Origin: Hymenobacter ruricola
GTDB taxonomy: Bacteria; Bacteroidota; Bacteroidia; Cytophagales; Hymenobacteraceae
Assembly (NCBI RefSeq): GCF_015694525.1
Contig: NZ_JADQDM010000007.1
Coordinates: forward strand, 228,526-292,525
DNA length: 64,000 bases
Reading direction: 5' to 3'
Shown here piece after piece: positions 31,848 to 40,664 of the stretch. Numbering within the stretch: the stretch's first letter is position 1; each line of letters begins with the position of its first letter. The position numbers and the translations under genes are program-made. The notes beneath the pieces were generated by a model. The model did not search any database. It saw only the letters and a list, made by a program, of their open reading frames with translations, and was not told the origin of the DNA.

Positions 31848-33961
31848 TAGACAGCTGGAGTCTGGTTATCGTCGACAGATGGGGGCGTATCAGAGGTCTC
31901 ATCTGGCTGCAAAGCAGTTGCGGATGCTTCGGCTTTTTTGCCAAACAGTTTTACCTGTACTGGTACCACGAAAGGATTGGAATAGGTTTTCATTCGTACG
32001 AAGCCTTGGTCGCTACTGGCGCTGAACCGGACAAGTCCCTCAGTGAAATCACCGAAATCGTAATATTTACGCAGCTCGCGGGTTTCATCCTCGTTGTTGA
32101 GGTGTGCAATGAACCAATTTTGGGTGTTTTTAAGGATATTTGAGCTAATCGATGACACTTCTTGGGTAGCGTATGTCATTCCAAGATTAAGCTTCGCTCC
32201 TTCCTTGGCAAGGCGGTTGTAAATCTGCGCTAGGTCTTTGTCGTCCTTTTTTGGAAACAGGTTATGTGCTTCTTCGAAATAGAACTGAATGAAGTTGTTG
32301 GGCTCGTTGCTAGTGAAGCGGTCCATGGCATCATCGAAGATGCGACGGCAAAGTCGTTCAGAGTATAAACGTTGTGTTACTTCGTCACCCTGCGAAAGGT
32401 CCACAATCACGATTTTACCACTACGTAGCGCATTTAGAACATCTTGCTCAAAGGGCTGCCCACTGGCAGCCGTGTGTAATCTACTCAGTGGGCGAAGCTG
32501 AATAAACCCATCATTGTCAACTGCCTTACCAGGACGCTTCTTCTTCGTAAGCATTGTCAGCAGAGCTTTCAGGTCTTCATCGGCCCACTCCTGACCTTCG
32601 TCGTTCAGATACTTTTTTAAATATTCGTTTTTTTCATAATTATCCCATACCCATTCGAACCATTGGCATGCTTCTTCGGCGCCGATTCCGTCTTTTGGGT
32701 CGAAAGCGTGATTAAGTTTTTCGTGCCCAACAAACTTAATTTTCCCACCAGTGGGAAAGGTAAAACCTGCTCGGAATAAGCAACACCGATAAGCTGCAAC
32801 CTTGCGGTCATAACGGGTTTTAGCAGAAAAATACAATCCTTTATCTCCGTTATTTACAGGCGGTGTAAAGTCTACAGCCCGAAAGCTATCAATATAGTTA
32901 CCCTGAGTTCGTAAATGTTCACGAATAAGTCCAAACCCTGCCTCTACTTCTCTGTAGAAATTGACTTTCATCACCTTGAAGCTCGGCCCTTTCTCAATAG
33001 TGCTATAACGAACCGTCAAGTCTTTAAAAATCTCGAAAACAGCAGTCCCTTGGTCCTGCAGGTTGGGGTTGGCATATTCACCGTTGATGTCAAAAATTAT
33101 CTGGCCAACTGGATACTTCGGTTTTCCTAGTGTGAAAGGGTCAGCATCAGAGTAATCTCCATCACCAGTTGTGCCGGCGGCGAGGCGTGCTGGCAGTATG
33201 GATGTAGCTAAGCCACTCATGCCCACAGCTGCATCAACCATAACTTTTACCGTGTTCGATTTGCCAGTCCGCGTCATGCCAAACATGGCAGTTCGTTTTC
33301 CCAAAAAGTCTTTTGGGGTCACGTAAACAGGCACATTGAGGGCTGCTTCTTGGAAACGTCTAGTTGAGCTGTAGCGGACGTGGCCTAACTCAATATCGGT
33401 TGCGGCTCCGGTAATCTCGCCCTTGCGAAAATTGACAATCTTCTCCAATACTTTCGCATTGGGCTTGATGACTTTATAGTGGTGGGCACTCATGAAATTT
33501 TCAACGTCAGCACCAAAGCAGGTTTCTGCTTTTTGGTCAGCGTAGAATGTTCCGAGAACACGGCACTCAATACCAGAAAACGAAAATTCGTAGCGAGTAA
33601 ACTCGTCTACATTAACCTTGCGGCCCTCAGAGGAAAGCCCTTCTTTATAGAACTCTACCATCGAGGCCACCACATCTGAATCGGTAGGAAGCGAAGTAGG
33701 GCCAAGGACACGCAATAAGATGGCTTCGCGAACGTCAGTTTCATTGGCGTTAGCATAGTAGGCCAGAAGGAACGAGCCCTGGGGCAGACCACCGGCTTTC
33801 ATTTTCCAAGCATCGGCTACCAGCAACCGGGCTTTATCATAGTCAATGTAAAATGGGTTGCCGACAAAAACGCCTGTTTTTGGCATTTGAGTAGTTTGGT
33901 CTTGCTCGAATAAATCGATGTTGGCCAATTTGGCAATGATAGAAGTAAACCCTGTGGTCAT
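31847..33961 (-). CDS. herA: HerA-type DNA translocase
   Basis: A 704-aa hexameric FtsK/HerA ATPase. The N-terminal 200 residues contain the barrel-like domain (AVLRRVLG-like strands). Walker A is GMTRTGKS (228-235), Walker B lies in FYFEEAHNLFPKK, and the Arg finger/sensor region is near YATQEVSSISSNILKN. It moves double-stranded DNA and feeds it to NurA. It lies 23 bases after the DNA methyltransferase stop and one base before NurA. Confidence 0.9.
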   Translation of the reverse strand: MTTGFTSIIAKLANIDLFEQDQTTQMPKTGVFVGNPFYIDYDKARLLVADAWKMKAGGLPQGSFLLAYYANANETDVREAILLRVLGPTSLPTDSDVVASMVEFYKEGLSSEGRKVNVDEFTRYEFSFSGIECRVLGTFYADQKAETCFGADVENFMSAHHYKVIKPNAKVLEKIVNFRKGEITGAATDIELGHVRYSSTRRFQEAALNVPVYVTPKDFLGKRTAMFGMTRTGKSNTVKVMVDAAVGMSGLATSILPARLAAGTTGDGDYSDADPFTLGKPKYPVGQIIFDINGEYANPNLQDQGTAVFEIFKDLTVRYSTIEKGPSFKVMKVNFYREVEAGFGLIREHLRTQGNYIDSFRAVDFTPPVNNGDKGLYFSAKTRYDRKVAAYRCCLFRAGFTFPTGGKIKFVGHEKLNHAFDPKDGIGAEEACQWFEWVWDNYEKNEYLKKYLNDEGQEWADEDLKALLTMLTKKKRPGKAVDNDGFIQLRPLSRLHTAASGQPFEQDVLNALRSGKIVIVDLSQGDEVTQRLYSERLCRRIFDDAMDRFTSNEPNNFIQFYFEEAHNLFPKKDDKDLAQIYNRLAKEGAKLNLGMTYATQEVSSISSNILKNTQNWFIAHLNNEDETRELRKYYDFGDFTEGLVRFSASSDQGFVRMKTYSNPFVVPVQVKLFGKKAEASATALQPDETSDTPPSVDDNQTPAV

Positions 33962-33984
33962 GTGGAAAATGGAAGGAGGTAGAA

Positions 33985-34959
33985 TTATTTAGTGGTTGTT
34001 TTTTTTGCAGAAGCAAGGGTATCTTCAAATCGCAGTTTCGCTTGTTGGGCGTAGCTTTCTTGGATTTCAATACCTATCCAACGGCGACCCAACCGCTCGG
34101 CGACGGAACCGGTGGTACAACTGCCCGCGAAGGGGTCTAGTATTAAATCACCGGGCTCAGTTAAAAGCTCGGTATAGAATGACACTAGCCCTTCTGGCAT
34201 CCGGGCTGGATGTGGTATAATCCCTTCGCGGCGGCATGCCTGAGAGAAGGCATCGGATGAGCGGGTGTTAGCAATGCGAAATGCATTGGGTAAGCGGGGC
34301 TCATCACCGGGATGAATAGGTTCTACTTCAAACAGATTTTGGGCAATAGACCCGCCGTGGTCAGTCAGAAAGCTGGTTTCGCTTAGAACATGCTCTGATG
34401 GACGTTTACCAGCGTTGTAGGACTGGCGTTTTAACAGCCGCTCCATACTGGCGCTGTAGGGACGCAGGGCGCGGCGGTTATCAGCCTTGGGATTGTCGGA
34501 TTTAGCAAGCCACCAAACGTGAGTGTAAGAATCCGTCATGCGGACCCGGTTGATAGTAACCCACTGTGCGGGGGATGGTAAGCGAGCGGGGTTGTAGCAG
34601 ACTGATTCTTGGCAGAGGCGTAGGCCAGCATCAGGGTGCTCGGCAAAATCGAGTAGACACCGCAGGGGTAGCAGCGACTGAACTGGCCGCTCAGATTCCC
34701 AAGCATTTCCTATTTCAATGACAATAGAGCCGTCTGGAGCTAATAGGTCAGCGAATACGGGAGCCAAGCTAACAAACCAATCTTTGTATGTATCGCCGTT
34801 TTTGTTGCCGTAACTCTTCTTCTGATTTAGTGGAAAAGGCGGTGAAGTCATTATAAGATTCACTTTGCCCTTTAACTTTTTGCCTACACTGCCACGTAGC
34901 AAGCTTTCGGATTCGCTGAGATATAGCTTTCCGAGTTTAGTGTTAAAAAAAGACTTCAT
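33985..34959 (-). CDS. Beta-class DNA methyltransferase (probably N4-cytosine)
   Basis: A 324-aa enzyme. Motif IV TSPPF at 38-42 precedes motif I DPFAGSCTTG at 275-284, the beta-class order. TSPPF rather than DPPY suggests N4-cytosine methylation. First gene of the operon, so it could mark self DNA for the HerA-NurA nuclease behind it. Its catalytic core is complete. No target-recognition domain is obvious beyond the central 100-270 segment. Confidence 0.88.
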   Translation of the reverse strand: MKSFFNTKLGKLYLSESESLLRGSVGKKLKGKVNLIMTSPPFPLNQKKSYGNKNGDTYKDWFVSLAPVFADLLAPDGSIVIEIGNAWESERPVQSLLPLRCLLDFAEHPDAGLRLCQESVCYNPARLPSPAQWVTINRVRMTDSYTHVWWLAKSDNPKADNRRALRPYSASMERLLKRQSYNAGKRPSEHVLSETSFLTDHGGSIAQNLFEVEPIHPGDEPRLPNAFRIANTRSSDAFSQACRREGIIPHPARMPEGLVSFYTELLTEPGDLILDPFAGSCTTGSVAERLGRRWIGIEIQESYAQQAKLRFEDTLASAKKTTTK

Positions 34960-35161
34960 TTTTGGTAGGATAAGGAGCCTTTCAGGCGGTGATGGATGAA
35001 CGGCGAACCAAAGTAATACATCTGCCTTGTCTGGCAGCTGTCACCGCTCGCATTCCTTTACAAACTATCTATTAAACAATGTTTTACCTTTTGATGCAGT
35101 CTGAACCTCTCGCAGTTCATTGCCTTAGCAGAAACTGACCTCATCACAGATATCAGCATTT

Positions 35162-35800
35162 TCAGGTTGTCTCCAGCTTGGGGCTATTAGCTTCGAACAC
35201 GGCATGGGAAAAGCCGGCGGGGGTGACTGAACGCAGGTTGGCACGGTTCTTTGAATCGGGCAGGTTGTGCATTTTAGAGCCTAGGATGGGCACCACGGCC
35301 TTGGGTTCGGGCAACCGAAAGCCGCCGCCGGTCCAAAAGCAGGTGCGCTTGGTGTAGGCTTCGCTGAGCTGGCACTCGGGAGGCAGGTAGCCGGCGTAGT
35401 CGCAGGGGTCAAAACGAAAATCCGGGGGCCGCCAATAAGTGCTGACGGTGCTCACCGGGTTCTCGATGAAGTAGGGGCACTGGCACCAGGCGGCGAGGCG
35501 GGCGGACCATTCGAACAGCTGCAGGGCTTTGATGACACTGCTCAGGCCCTTGCGGCGGAAGTGGGCGCGGCCGGAAATGGCAGTATCGGTGCAGGGCGGA
35601 AAGAAGGCGGCGAAGGCCACAGGGCCGTATGGCGGCAGCCACTCGCGCACGTCGATGCCGACGCGGATGATGTTGCCCTCGCGGGTTTCGCCGGGCGGGT
35701 GCTGCAGGTCGACGCAGTAACAGAGGTAACCAGCGTCGGCCCACGGCTGCACGAGCGTAGTGGTGAGGTCGAAGCAACTGATGACGATGGGGGCAGGCAT
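35162..35800 (-). CDS. C5-cytosine-methyltransferase-like phage protein
   Basis: A 212-aa protein. The start resembles motif I of Dcm enzymes (SCFDLTTTLVQPWADAGYLC then CVDLQHP), followed by a PPC motif (AFFPPCTDTAISGRAHF) and IENPVSTVSTYW, the ENV-like motif VI. It lacks the C-terminal target-recognition domain, which is common among short phage forms. It may methylate phage DNA or be a degraded copy. It stands alone at the start of the GC-rich replication cluster. Confidence 0.7.
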   Translation of the reverse strand: MPAPIVISCFDLTTTLVQPWADAGYLCYCVDLQHPPGETREGNIIRVGIDVREWLPPYGPVAFAAFFPPCTDTAISGRAHFRRKGLSSVIKALQLFEWSARLAAWCQCPYFIENPVSTVSTYWRPPDFRFDPCDYAGYLPPECQLSEAYTKRTCFWTGGGFRLPEPKAVVPILGSKMHNLPDSKNRANLRSVTPAGFSHAVFEANSPKLETT

Positions 35801-35919
35801 GACAGATGACGGGAATAGTTATCGGAATCACTTCCTAAAATCACGTAGTAAATTATTGACTCAGCGTGTGTTGAATTCCGGAACTGGTATCGGAATTTTT
35901 ACTGCCTTCGCAGGTACAT

Positions 35920-37311
35920 TTAGAAGCCAACGGGTATTGCCGTCAGGTCCTGAAAAGTACCGCGGCGGAGGTTGCAGGCGGCTACGACCTCGTCGGTAGC
36001 GCCATTGCGATGCTTGGCCACGTCGAATAGAACCGTGTCAGCGGTGGCGGTGCCATCTTCATATTCGGCGATGTTGTAGTATTCACCGCGCCAGAGGAAA
36101 ACGATGCAGTCAGCGTCCTGCTCCAGGCTGCCGGACTCGCGTAGGTCGCTCAGCAGCGGGCGCTTCTCCCCTCCCCTTTTCTCCACGTCGCGGCTGAGCT
36201 GGCTGAGGGCGATGACGGGGGCGTTTAGTTCCTTGGCCAGCTCTTTGAGGCCTCGGCTAATGCTACCGACTTCCTGCTCGCGGTTGCCTTTGGTGTCGCC
36301 GCGCATGAATTGGATGTAGTCGACCAATACTAAACGCAGCGGGTGCTGGGCGTGTAGGCGGGTGCATTTGGCGCGCAGCTGCTGGATGGTGAGACCGGGC
36401 GTGTCGTCGAGGTGCAAGGTGTGGCCATGGGTGCGCAGGCGCTGGGCCTGCTGGCGAATGTGGGCCACTTGCTCGAGGCCGCCGGGCAGGTTGCCCCGGC
36501 GGAGGTCGGAGTTGGAGTAGCCGGGGACTTCGCTGGCCACTAGGCGCTGCATGAGCTGCAGGATGGGCATTTCGAGACTAAATATGGCGGTGTGCTGGCC
36601 GTGGTCGAGGGCAGCGGTGCGGGCGAAGTGCAGCATGGCCGCCGTTTTGCCCATCGCGGGGCGGGCGGCCAGGATGATGAGGTCGGAGGGCTGCCAGCCG
36701 CCGGTGAGGCCGTCGAGCTGGGCCAGGCCGGTGGGGACGCCGGTGAGCCCGTGTTGGCCCACGGCCTGGGCGAGGTGGGCGAAAGTGGCTTCCTCGGCGG
36801 CGGCGGCGGTCTGGCCGGGGCGGGTTTCGAGGCTGCGGTGCAGGGTGGTGAGGTGGGTTTGGGCGTCGGCCAGCAGCTGCAGGGGGTCGCGGGTATCGTC
36901 ATAGCCGTAGGCGGCCATTTCGGTGCCGGCCTTGATAATGACGCGGCGAGCGTGCTGTTCCTGCAGGGCGCGACAGTGGGTTTCGAGGTGGGCGGCGGAA
37001 TTGATTTTGTTGGTGAGGCCGGCCACAAAGGCCGGACCGCCGGTGCGGGCCAGCGTGCCGCGGTGGCGCAGCTGTTGGGTGACGGTGAGGATGTCGGCAT
37101 GGTCGCCAACCTGCACCAAATCGCGGATGGCCAGGTAAATCTGCTGGTGGGCGGTGCAGTAGAAAATCTCCTCGTTAGTAAGGGTGGCCAGCATCGTGCG
37201 CTGGGCGTCGGCTTCGAGCAGTGCCGCGCCGAGTACGGCGGCTTCGAGGTCGAGCACCTGCGGAGGGAGTTGAATTTGGCGGGGAGCGGAGGTATTGGGA
37301 CGTGGGTTCAT
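35920..37311 (-). CDS. dnaB: Replicative DNA helicase DnaB
   Basis: A 463-aa full-length DnaB of the phage/plasmid type. N-terminal helical domain (about 15-115), linker, and RecA-like C-terminal domain: Walker A ARPAMGKTA (216-224), FSLEMP, Walker B LVLVDYIQFM, ALSQLSR, and DLRESGSLEQDAD. It unwinds DNA at replication forks as a hexamer. It is part of a leftward cluster with the DUF1376-type protein (15 bases upstream). The chromosome would have its own dnaB, so this one belongs to the element. Confidence 0.95.
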   Translation of the reverse strand: MNPRPNTSAPRQIQLPPQVLDLEAAVLGAALLEADAQRTMLATLTNEEIFYCTAHQQIYLAIRDLVQVGDHADILTVTQQLRHRGTLARTGGPAFVAGLTNKINSAAHLETHCRALQEQHARRVIIKAGTEMAAYGYDDTRDPLQLLADAQTHLTTLHRSLETRPGQTAAAAEEATFAHLAQAVGQHGLTGVPTGLAQLDGLTGGWQPSDLIILAARPAMGKTAAMLHFARTAALDHGQHTAIFSLEMPILQLMQRLVASEVPGYSNSDLRRGNLPGGLEQVAHIRQQAQRLRTHGHTLHLDDTPGLTIQQLRAKCTRLHAQHPLRLVLVDYIQFMRGDTKGNREQEVGSISRGLKELAKELNAPVIALSQLSRDVEKRGGEKRPLLSDLRESGSLEQDADCIVFLWRGEYYNIAEYEDGTATADTVLFDVAKHRNGATDEVVAACNLRRGTFQDLTAIPVGF

Positions 37312-37326
37312 GAGGATTGGAATTGG

Positions 37327-38142
37327 TTAGCTCCAGCGGGTGGGGTCGGTGGGTTTGGGGGCGGTGCGGGCCCGGCTCGGGGCCGGGGACTGGCCGGCGG
37401 CCTGGAACTGGGCGCGGCGGCGCATCCAGTTGCGGAAGGCGGCGCGCCAGTTGGCCATGGGGGTTTTGCCGCTCACGCGCCAGCCATTGCTTTCGTAGTG
37501 GTCGCAGAAGGCGGCGGCTTCGGTTTGGGCGTCGGCGCTGTTGGGGTGCTGCTCGGCGGCGTAAGCCTGCACTTCAGCCAGCGTGGGGAGCGGGGCCCCT
37601 TTCTTCGGGACATTGGCCGGCTTGGCAGCTGACTTTTTCGAGGAGCGGGCGGGCACGGCGGCGTTAGCCGCTCCCCTCTCTTCTTTTGAAGATGTAATTG
37701 AAGTTGAAGATGAAAATGAAGGGGTTGAATTTTGCTTAACCCCGGTGGTTGGAATTTGCTTGGGGGGTTGGTTGGCACTTTGGTTAAGCAAAAGCGGATT
37801 TCCACCCTTTTTGCCAGCGGCGGTGCGGACCTGACGCAGGTTTTCGTCTTTCACCATGCGTCGGCAGTAAAGCGCGCCATCAGACTCGCGGCGGCTGGCT
37901 ACGCCGTAGTCGAGCAGGGTGGTTAGGATTTGGTTGGCACTTTGGTTATCCAAACCCAGGCGGCGGGCGATGACGGCGTCGGGCATGGGCTGGCCGTTGA
38001 CGAGGAGCACGCCGCGCTCGTCGCTGTCATGCATCATCAACAGCAGTTCGAACCAGGCCCCGCGCTGCGCGAGGTCGAGGGCCTGGACGCCCTGGTCCTT
38101 GTGCCAGTCGCCGGGGTAGAATTGGATAGCCGGGAGCTTCAT
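37327..38142 (-). CDS. DUF1376-type phage replication protein
   Basis: A 271-aa protein. The N-terminal 90 residues match the winged-helix DUF1376-like replication domain (QFYPGDWHKDQGVQALDLAQ then RGAWFELLLMMHDS). Residues 110-190 are Ser/Pro-rich linker. A C-terminal helical segment (AEVQAYAAEQ..., FCDHYESNGWRVSGKTP and NWRAAFRNWM) is DnaD/DnaT-like. Probably loads DnaB at the origin. Overlaps the upstream gene by four bases (ATGA) and is followed by dnaB 15 bases on. Confidence 0.83.
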   Translation of the reverse strand: MKLPAIQFYPGDWHKDQGVQALDLAQRGAWFELLLMMHDSDERGVLLVNGQPMPDAVIARRLGLDNQSANQILTTLLDYGVASRRESDGALYCRRMVKDENLRQVRTAAGKKGGNPLLLNQSANQPPKQIPTTGVKQNSTPSFSSSTSITSSKEERGAANAAVPARSSKKSAAKPANVPKKGAPLPTLAEVQAYAAEQHPNSADAQTEAAAFCDHYESNGWRVSGKTPMANWRAAFRNWMRRRAQFQAAGQSPAPSRARTAPKPTDPTRWS

Positions 38143-38738
38143 GCCTGCGGGGACGTGGATACCAAAAGGACATTAGTATCCCCGGCCTGCTCGAACAGGT
38201 CGAGCTGGCGGTACTCAGTGCATTTGCCGCGTAGGGCGGCTTCGACTTCGACCAAGGCTTCGGCTAATTCGGTTTCGAGCAGGGGCGCGTACGGGTAGGC
38301 AACGTCGGTTTCACCGGCGAAGCTGACGTAGGGGCTGGTCAGGTTGAGCACCTTATTGCCCGTCAGGGTGCGCTGGCCCACGAGCGTAACGCCGCCCTGC
38401 CCTTTCCCCATGGAGAAGCCGGTGACGGTGAAGGGCTCGAAGCGGGCAGGTAACTCTTCGGCAACATCGGGCCAGAAGTCGGGCGTTTCGGTCAACTGCT
38501 CGGTGAGCAGGCACAGGTGCGGCACCAGGCGGCTGAGGACGTGGGCCAGGTCGGGGTGGATTTGCTCGGCGCAGGTGAGGGCGAAGGCGCGGGGCGGGGC
38601 GTCCTGGGTGCGCTGTTCGGTGAATTCGCAGGCCAGGTGCTGGTCCTTGACTCTGGCCTTCTGGATGGTGATGATAGAGGCCGTAACCTCGTGGTCGTCG
38701 GGGCGCGTGGGGCCGACGAGGGGAAGTAGCTGGGACAT
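38139..38738 (-). CDS. Hypothetical protein in replication cluster
   Basis: A 199-aa soluble protein, start at 38738 (MSQLLPLVGPTRPDDHEVTA). Residues 100-150 contain SMGKGQGGVTLVGQRTLTGN and KVLNLTSPYVSF, beta-rich. No family was recognised. Its position between a HTH gene and the DnaB-loader with a 4-base overlap suggests a replication or single-strand-binding role, by context only. Confidence 0.6.
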   Translation of the reverse strand: MSQLLPLVGPTRPDDHEVTASIITIQKARVKDQHLACEFTEQRTQDAPPRAFALTCAEQIHPDLAHVLSRLVPHLCLLTEQLTETPDFWPDVAEELPARFEPFTVTGFSMGKGQGGVTLVGQRTLTGNKVLNLTSPYVSFAGETDVAYPYAPLLETELAEALVEVEAALRGKCTEYRQLDLFEQAGDTNVLLVSTSPQA

Positions 38739-38749
38739 GAGGGCAGGAA

Positions 38750-39091
38750 TTAAGCGGCGGCTTTCAAGGCCGGTGATGCCGTGGGCTCGGGGCCGTCGAG
38801 CGGCCGGCGGTTGTAGCGGGACAGGTAGCGGTCGAGCTCCGACTGGCGGAAGCCCCACTCCTTTTCGTTGAGGCGCAGTCCGGCCAGCCGGCCAGCGCGG
38901 CGGGCGTTGCGGACGCCCTCGGGTTTGAGGCGCATGTAGTGGGCCGCCTCACGCACGGTATGGATGCGGTCGGGCGGGGGTGGCGGAGCTGAGGCGGGGC
39001 AGGCGGCGTCGGCCTCGGTGGCTTTGAGGCGCTGCACGTCGGCCAGCAGCTGCCGCCACTCCTGTTCGGGGACTAGCAGGACTACTTGCAT
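38750..39091 (-). CDS. Excisionase-like HTH protein
   Basis: A 113-aa protein. After a helical N-terminus and a Pro-rich linker comes a winged-helix of the excisionase/HTH_17 type: IHTVREAAHYMRLKPEGVRN, RRAGRLAGLRLNEKEWGF and RQSELDRYL. It binds DNA and probably acts in excision control of the element. It is read leftward, 11 bases before the 38139-38738 gene. Confidence 0.75.
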   Translation of the reverse strand: MQVVLLVPEQEWRQLLADVQRLKATEADAACPASAPPPPPDRIHTVREAAHYMRLKPEGVRNARRAGRLAGLRLNEKEWGFRQSELDRYLSRYNRRPLDGPEPTASPALKAAA

Positions 39092-39094
39092 GAC

Positions 39095-39346
39095 TTAGGC
39101 AGGGGTTTGAATGGCGTTGGCAAGAGTTTCGAGGTCGGCACGGCGCTTTTTTTCAGCTTCCAGCTCCTCAAAAAAGGCCTCGGCCACATCCATGTTGAAG
39201 TAGCGTCCGGAAACGACATTGTACACCTGCTGGCGGGTAAACACCTTACCCTTAGCCTCTAAATTGGCAATGATGCGGGCGGTGTAGTTGCTGCGCTTAC
39301 CAAACAGGTGGCGCTGTTCTGAAATTTTCTTTGCTATGTGTTCCAT
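39095..39346 (-). CDS. Small HTH-like regulator (Cro-like position)
   Basis: An 83-aa protein (MEHIAKKISEQRHLFGKRSN) with NLEAKGKVFTRQQVYNVVSG, an HTH-like centre. It starts 98 bases from the divergent repressor at 39445, the classical Cro/repressor arrangement, so it may be the early regulator of the lytic or excision operon. No clear family match. The ATG at 39346 is preferred over 39388 because the protein then begins with an amphipathic helix. Confidence 0.6.
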   Translation of the reverse strand: MEHIAKKISEQRHLFGKRSNYTARIIANLEAKGKVFTRQQVYNVVSGRYFNMDVAEAFFEELEAEKKRRADLETLANAIQTPA

Positions 39347-39444
39347 TTTGTTTGCCGATTGTTTAACTTTGTTTCCGAGGCATGGCAATTTTACGCCAAC
39401 AAGTTTGAACTACCAAATAAGTTTTAACATCCAAGTAAAACAAA
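39347..39444. promoter_or_regulatory. Divergent control region between repressor and Cro-like gene
   Basis: 98 AT-rich bases carrying short AAGTTTGAAC / AAGTTTTAAC and GTTTAAC direct repeats, likely operator half-sites. Promoter elements were not clear. Confidence 0.45.
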
Positions 39445-40344
39445 ATGGAACAGGAAAAGCAGATTGGCGACCGGTTATCCGCTATAATTGAGCACTATGG
39501 CGACTCTGTTTACGGGGCGGCAAAGAAACTTGGACATGACCGACCAACGAAACTTTACAACTTTATTGGACATAAGTTCAAACCCGGCTTCGACACGCTG
39601 GTGGAAGTGCTGGAAAACTATCCGGAAGTGAACCCTGGCTGGCTGCTGCTGGGGAAGGGCGAAATGCTGGAGATTCCCACCGATGCCAAACCGACGCCCG
39701 CGAAAGCTAAATCAGCCGCTGAGGCGGCAGTAGGGCAACGCTATGGGGGATTGCACTCTCCGGCGGTCGTTACGCTGGACATGGCCGGCCAAGAAGGCAT
39801 TATGCTGGTACCAACGCCGGCGCAGGCGGGCTACCAACTGTCGCGGGACAAGCCGCAGGTACTGACTGAGATGGGCCTGGACCTGCTGGCCCTGCCGCAG
39901 TTTTCGGGCAAGTCGCACCGGGCCTTTGAGGTGGAAGGCTCCAGCATGGAGCCGACCCTATGGACCAGCGACGTGGTGATTGCACGGTGCGTGGACGACT
40001 GGCGATTCGTGAAGCCGCGCCACGTTTACGTGGTGGTGACCGACGACACGCTGATGGTGAAGCGCATTCCCAAACCGATTCAGAACGGCGACCAGGAAGT
40101 GGAGCTGCTGTCGGACAATTCATACTTCTCGCCCTATGTTATTCCCCGTGACTCCATCTGGGAAATCTGGGAAGTGCGAGGCATTCTGACCACCCGGGTA
40201 CCGGCCAACAAGGAAGAAGCTTTCGAGCGGGTGGCGGGCCTACTAGAAGTAATGGCCCGGGACTCCTCCGACATGCGCGGCCGGTTGATGGAAATGATGG
40301 ACCGGATAATAACGCGGCCGGAGGAGCAGTTGAAGCTGCGGTAG
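39445..40344 (+). CDS. LexA/S24-type phage repressor
   Basis: A 299-aa two-domain repressor. Residues 8-70 form a HTH (GAAKKLGHDRPTKLYNF) and residues 115-250 an S24 peptidase: A128-G129 is the probable self-cleavage site, S167 the nucleophile (VEGSSMEPTL) and K206 the general base (LMVKR). The spacing matches LexA (about 38 and 39 residues). It would hold the element silent and cleave itself after DNA damage. It faces the Cro-like gene and precedes the integrase. Confidence 0.88.
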   Translation: MEQEKQIGDRLSAIIEHYGDSVYGAAKKLGHDRPTKLYNFIGHKFKPGFDTLVEVLENYPEVNPGWLLLGKGEMLEIPTDAKPTPAKAKSAAEAAVGQRYGGLHSPAVVTLDMAGQEGIMLVPTPAQAGYQLSRDKPQVLTEMGLDLLALPQFSGKSHRAFEVEGSSMEPTLWTSDVVIARCVDDWRFVKPRHVYVVVTDDTLMVKRIPKPIQNGDQEVELLSDNSYFSPYVIPRDSIWEIWEVRGILTTRVPANKEEAFERVAGLLEVMARDSSDMRGRLMEMMDRIITRPEEQLKLR

Positions 40345-40664
40345 CTTCTCACCTGCCGCTGGCTGGAAAAGGCAGTTCAGGTGGTTATGCGCCCTGCTAC
40401 GCCACCTGTCTTTTAAGGCCCAAAGTTTATAATTGCGTTACTCGAAGTCAATCAATAGGTTAGCGTTTCGTTTTTGAGGCTGGACGCTACCCCGGCTCCG
40501 GGTACATTACATTGCTACGGGAACCCCCGAAAAGCCGTCTCTCACGTCGTGAAGGCACTTTTCGGGGGTTCTTGCGTTTCGGTCTGCTACGCGAGATACA
40601 CCAACTTACTACTGGAAAAACGCCACTAAGCGCGCCACTGTATTCGCCACTAATCGCCACTGCC
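40345..40664. other. Intergenic region between repressor and integrase
   Basis: 320 bases without a gene. It includes a GC-rich hairpin stretch near 40360-40415 and the 14-bp inverted repeat at 40521-40571. The integrase frame extends open into this stretch, but the residues are not conserved-looking. Confidence 0.55.
40521..40571. terminator. Hairpin, probable terminator or att core
   Basis: A perfect 14-bp stem: GAACCCCCGAAAAG at 40521-40534 pairs with CTTTTCGGGGGTTC at 40558-40571, loop of 23 bases. No long T-run follows. It may terminate the repressor transcript or be part of the attachment site upstream of the integrase. Confidence 0.55.

Noticed and set aside
40512..40664. N-terminal extension of the integrase
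   Set aside because: It would read through the 14-bp hairpin; the ATG at 40665 gives the normal family start.
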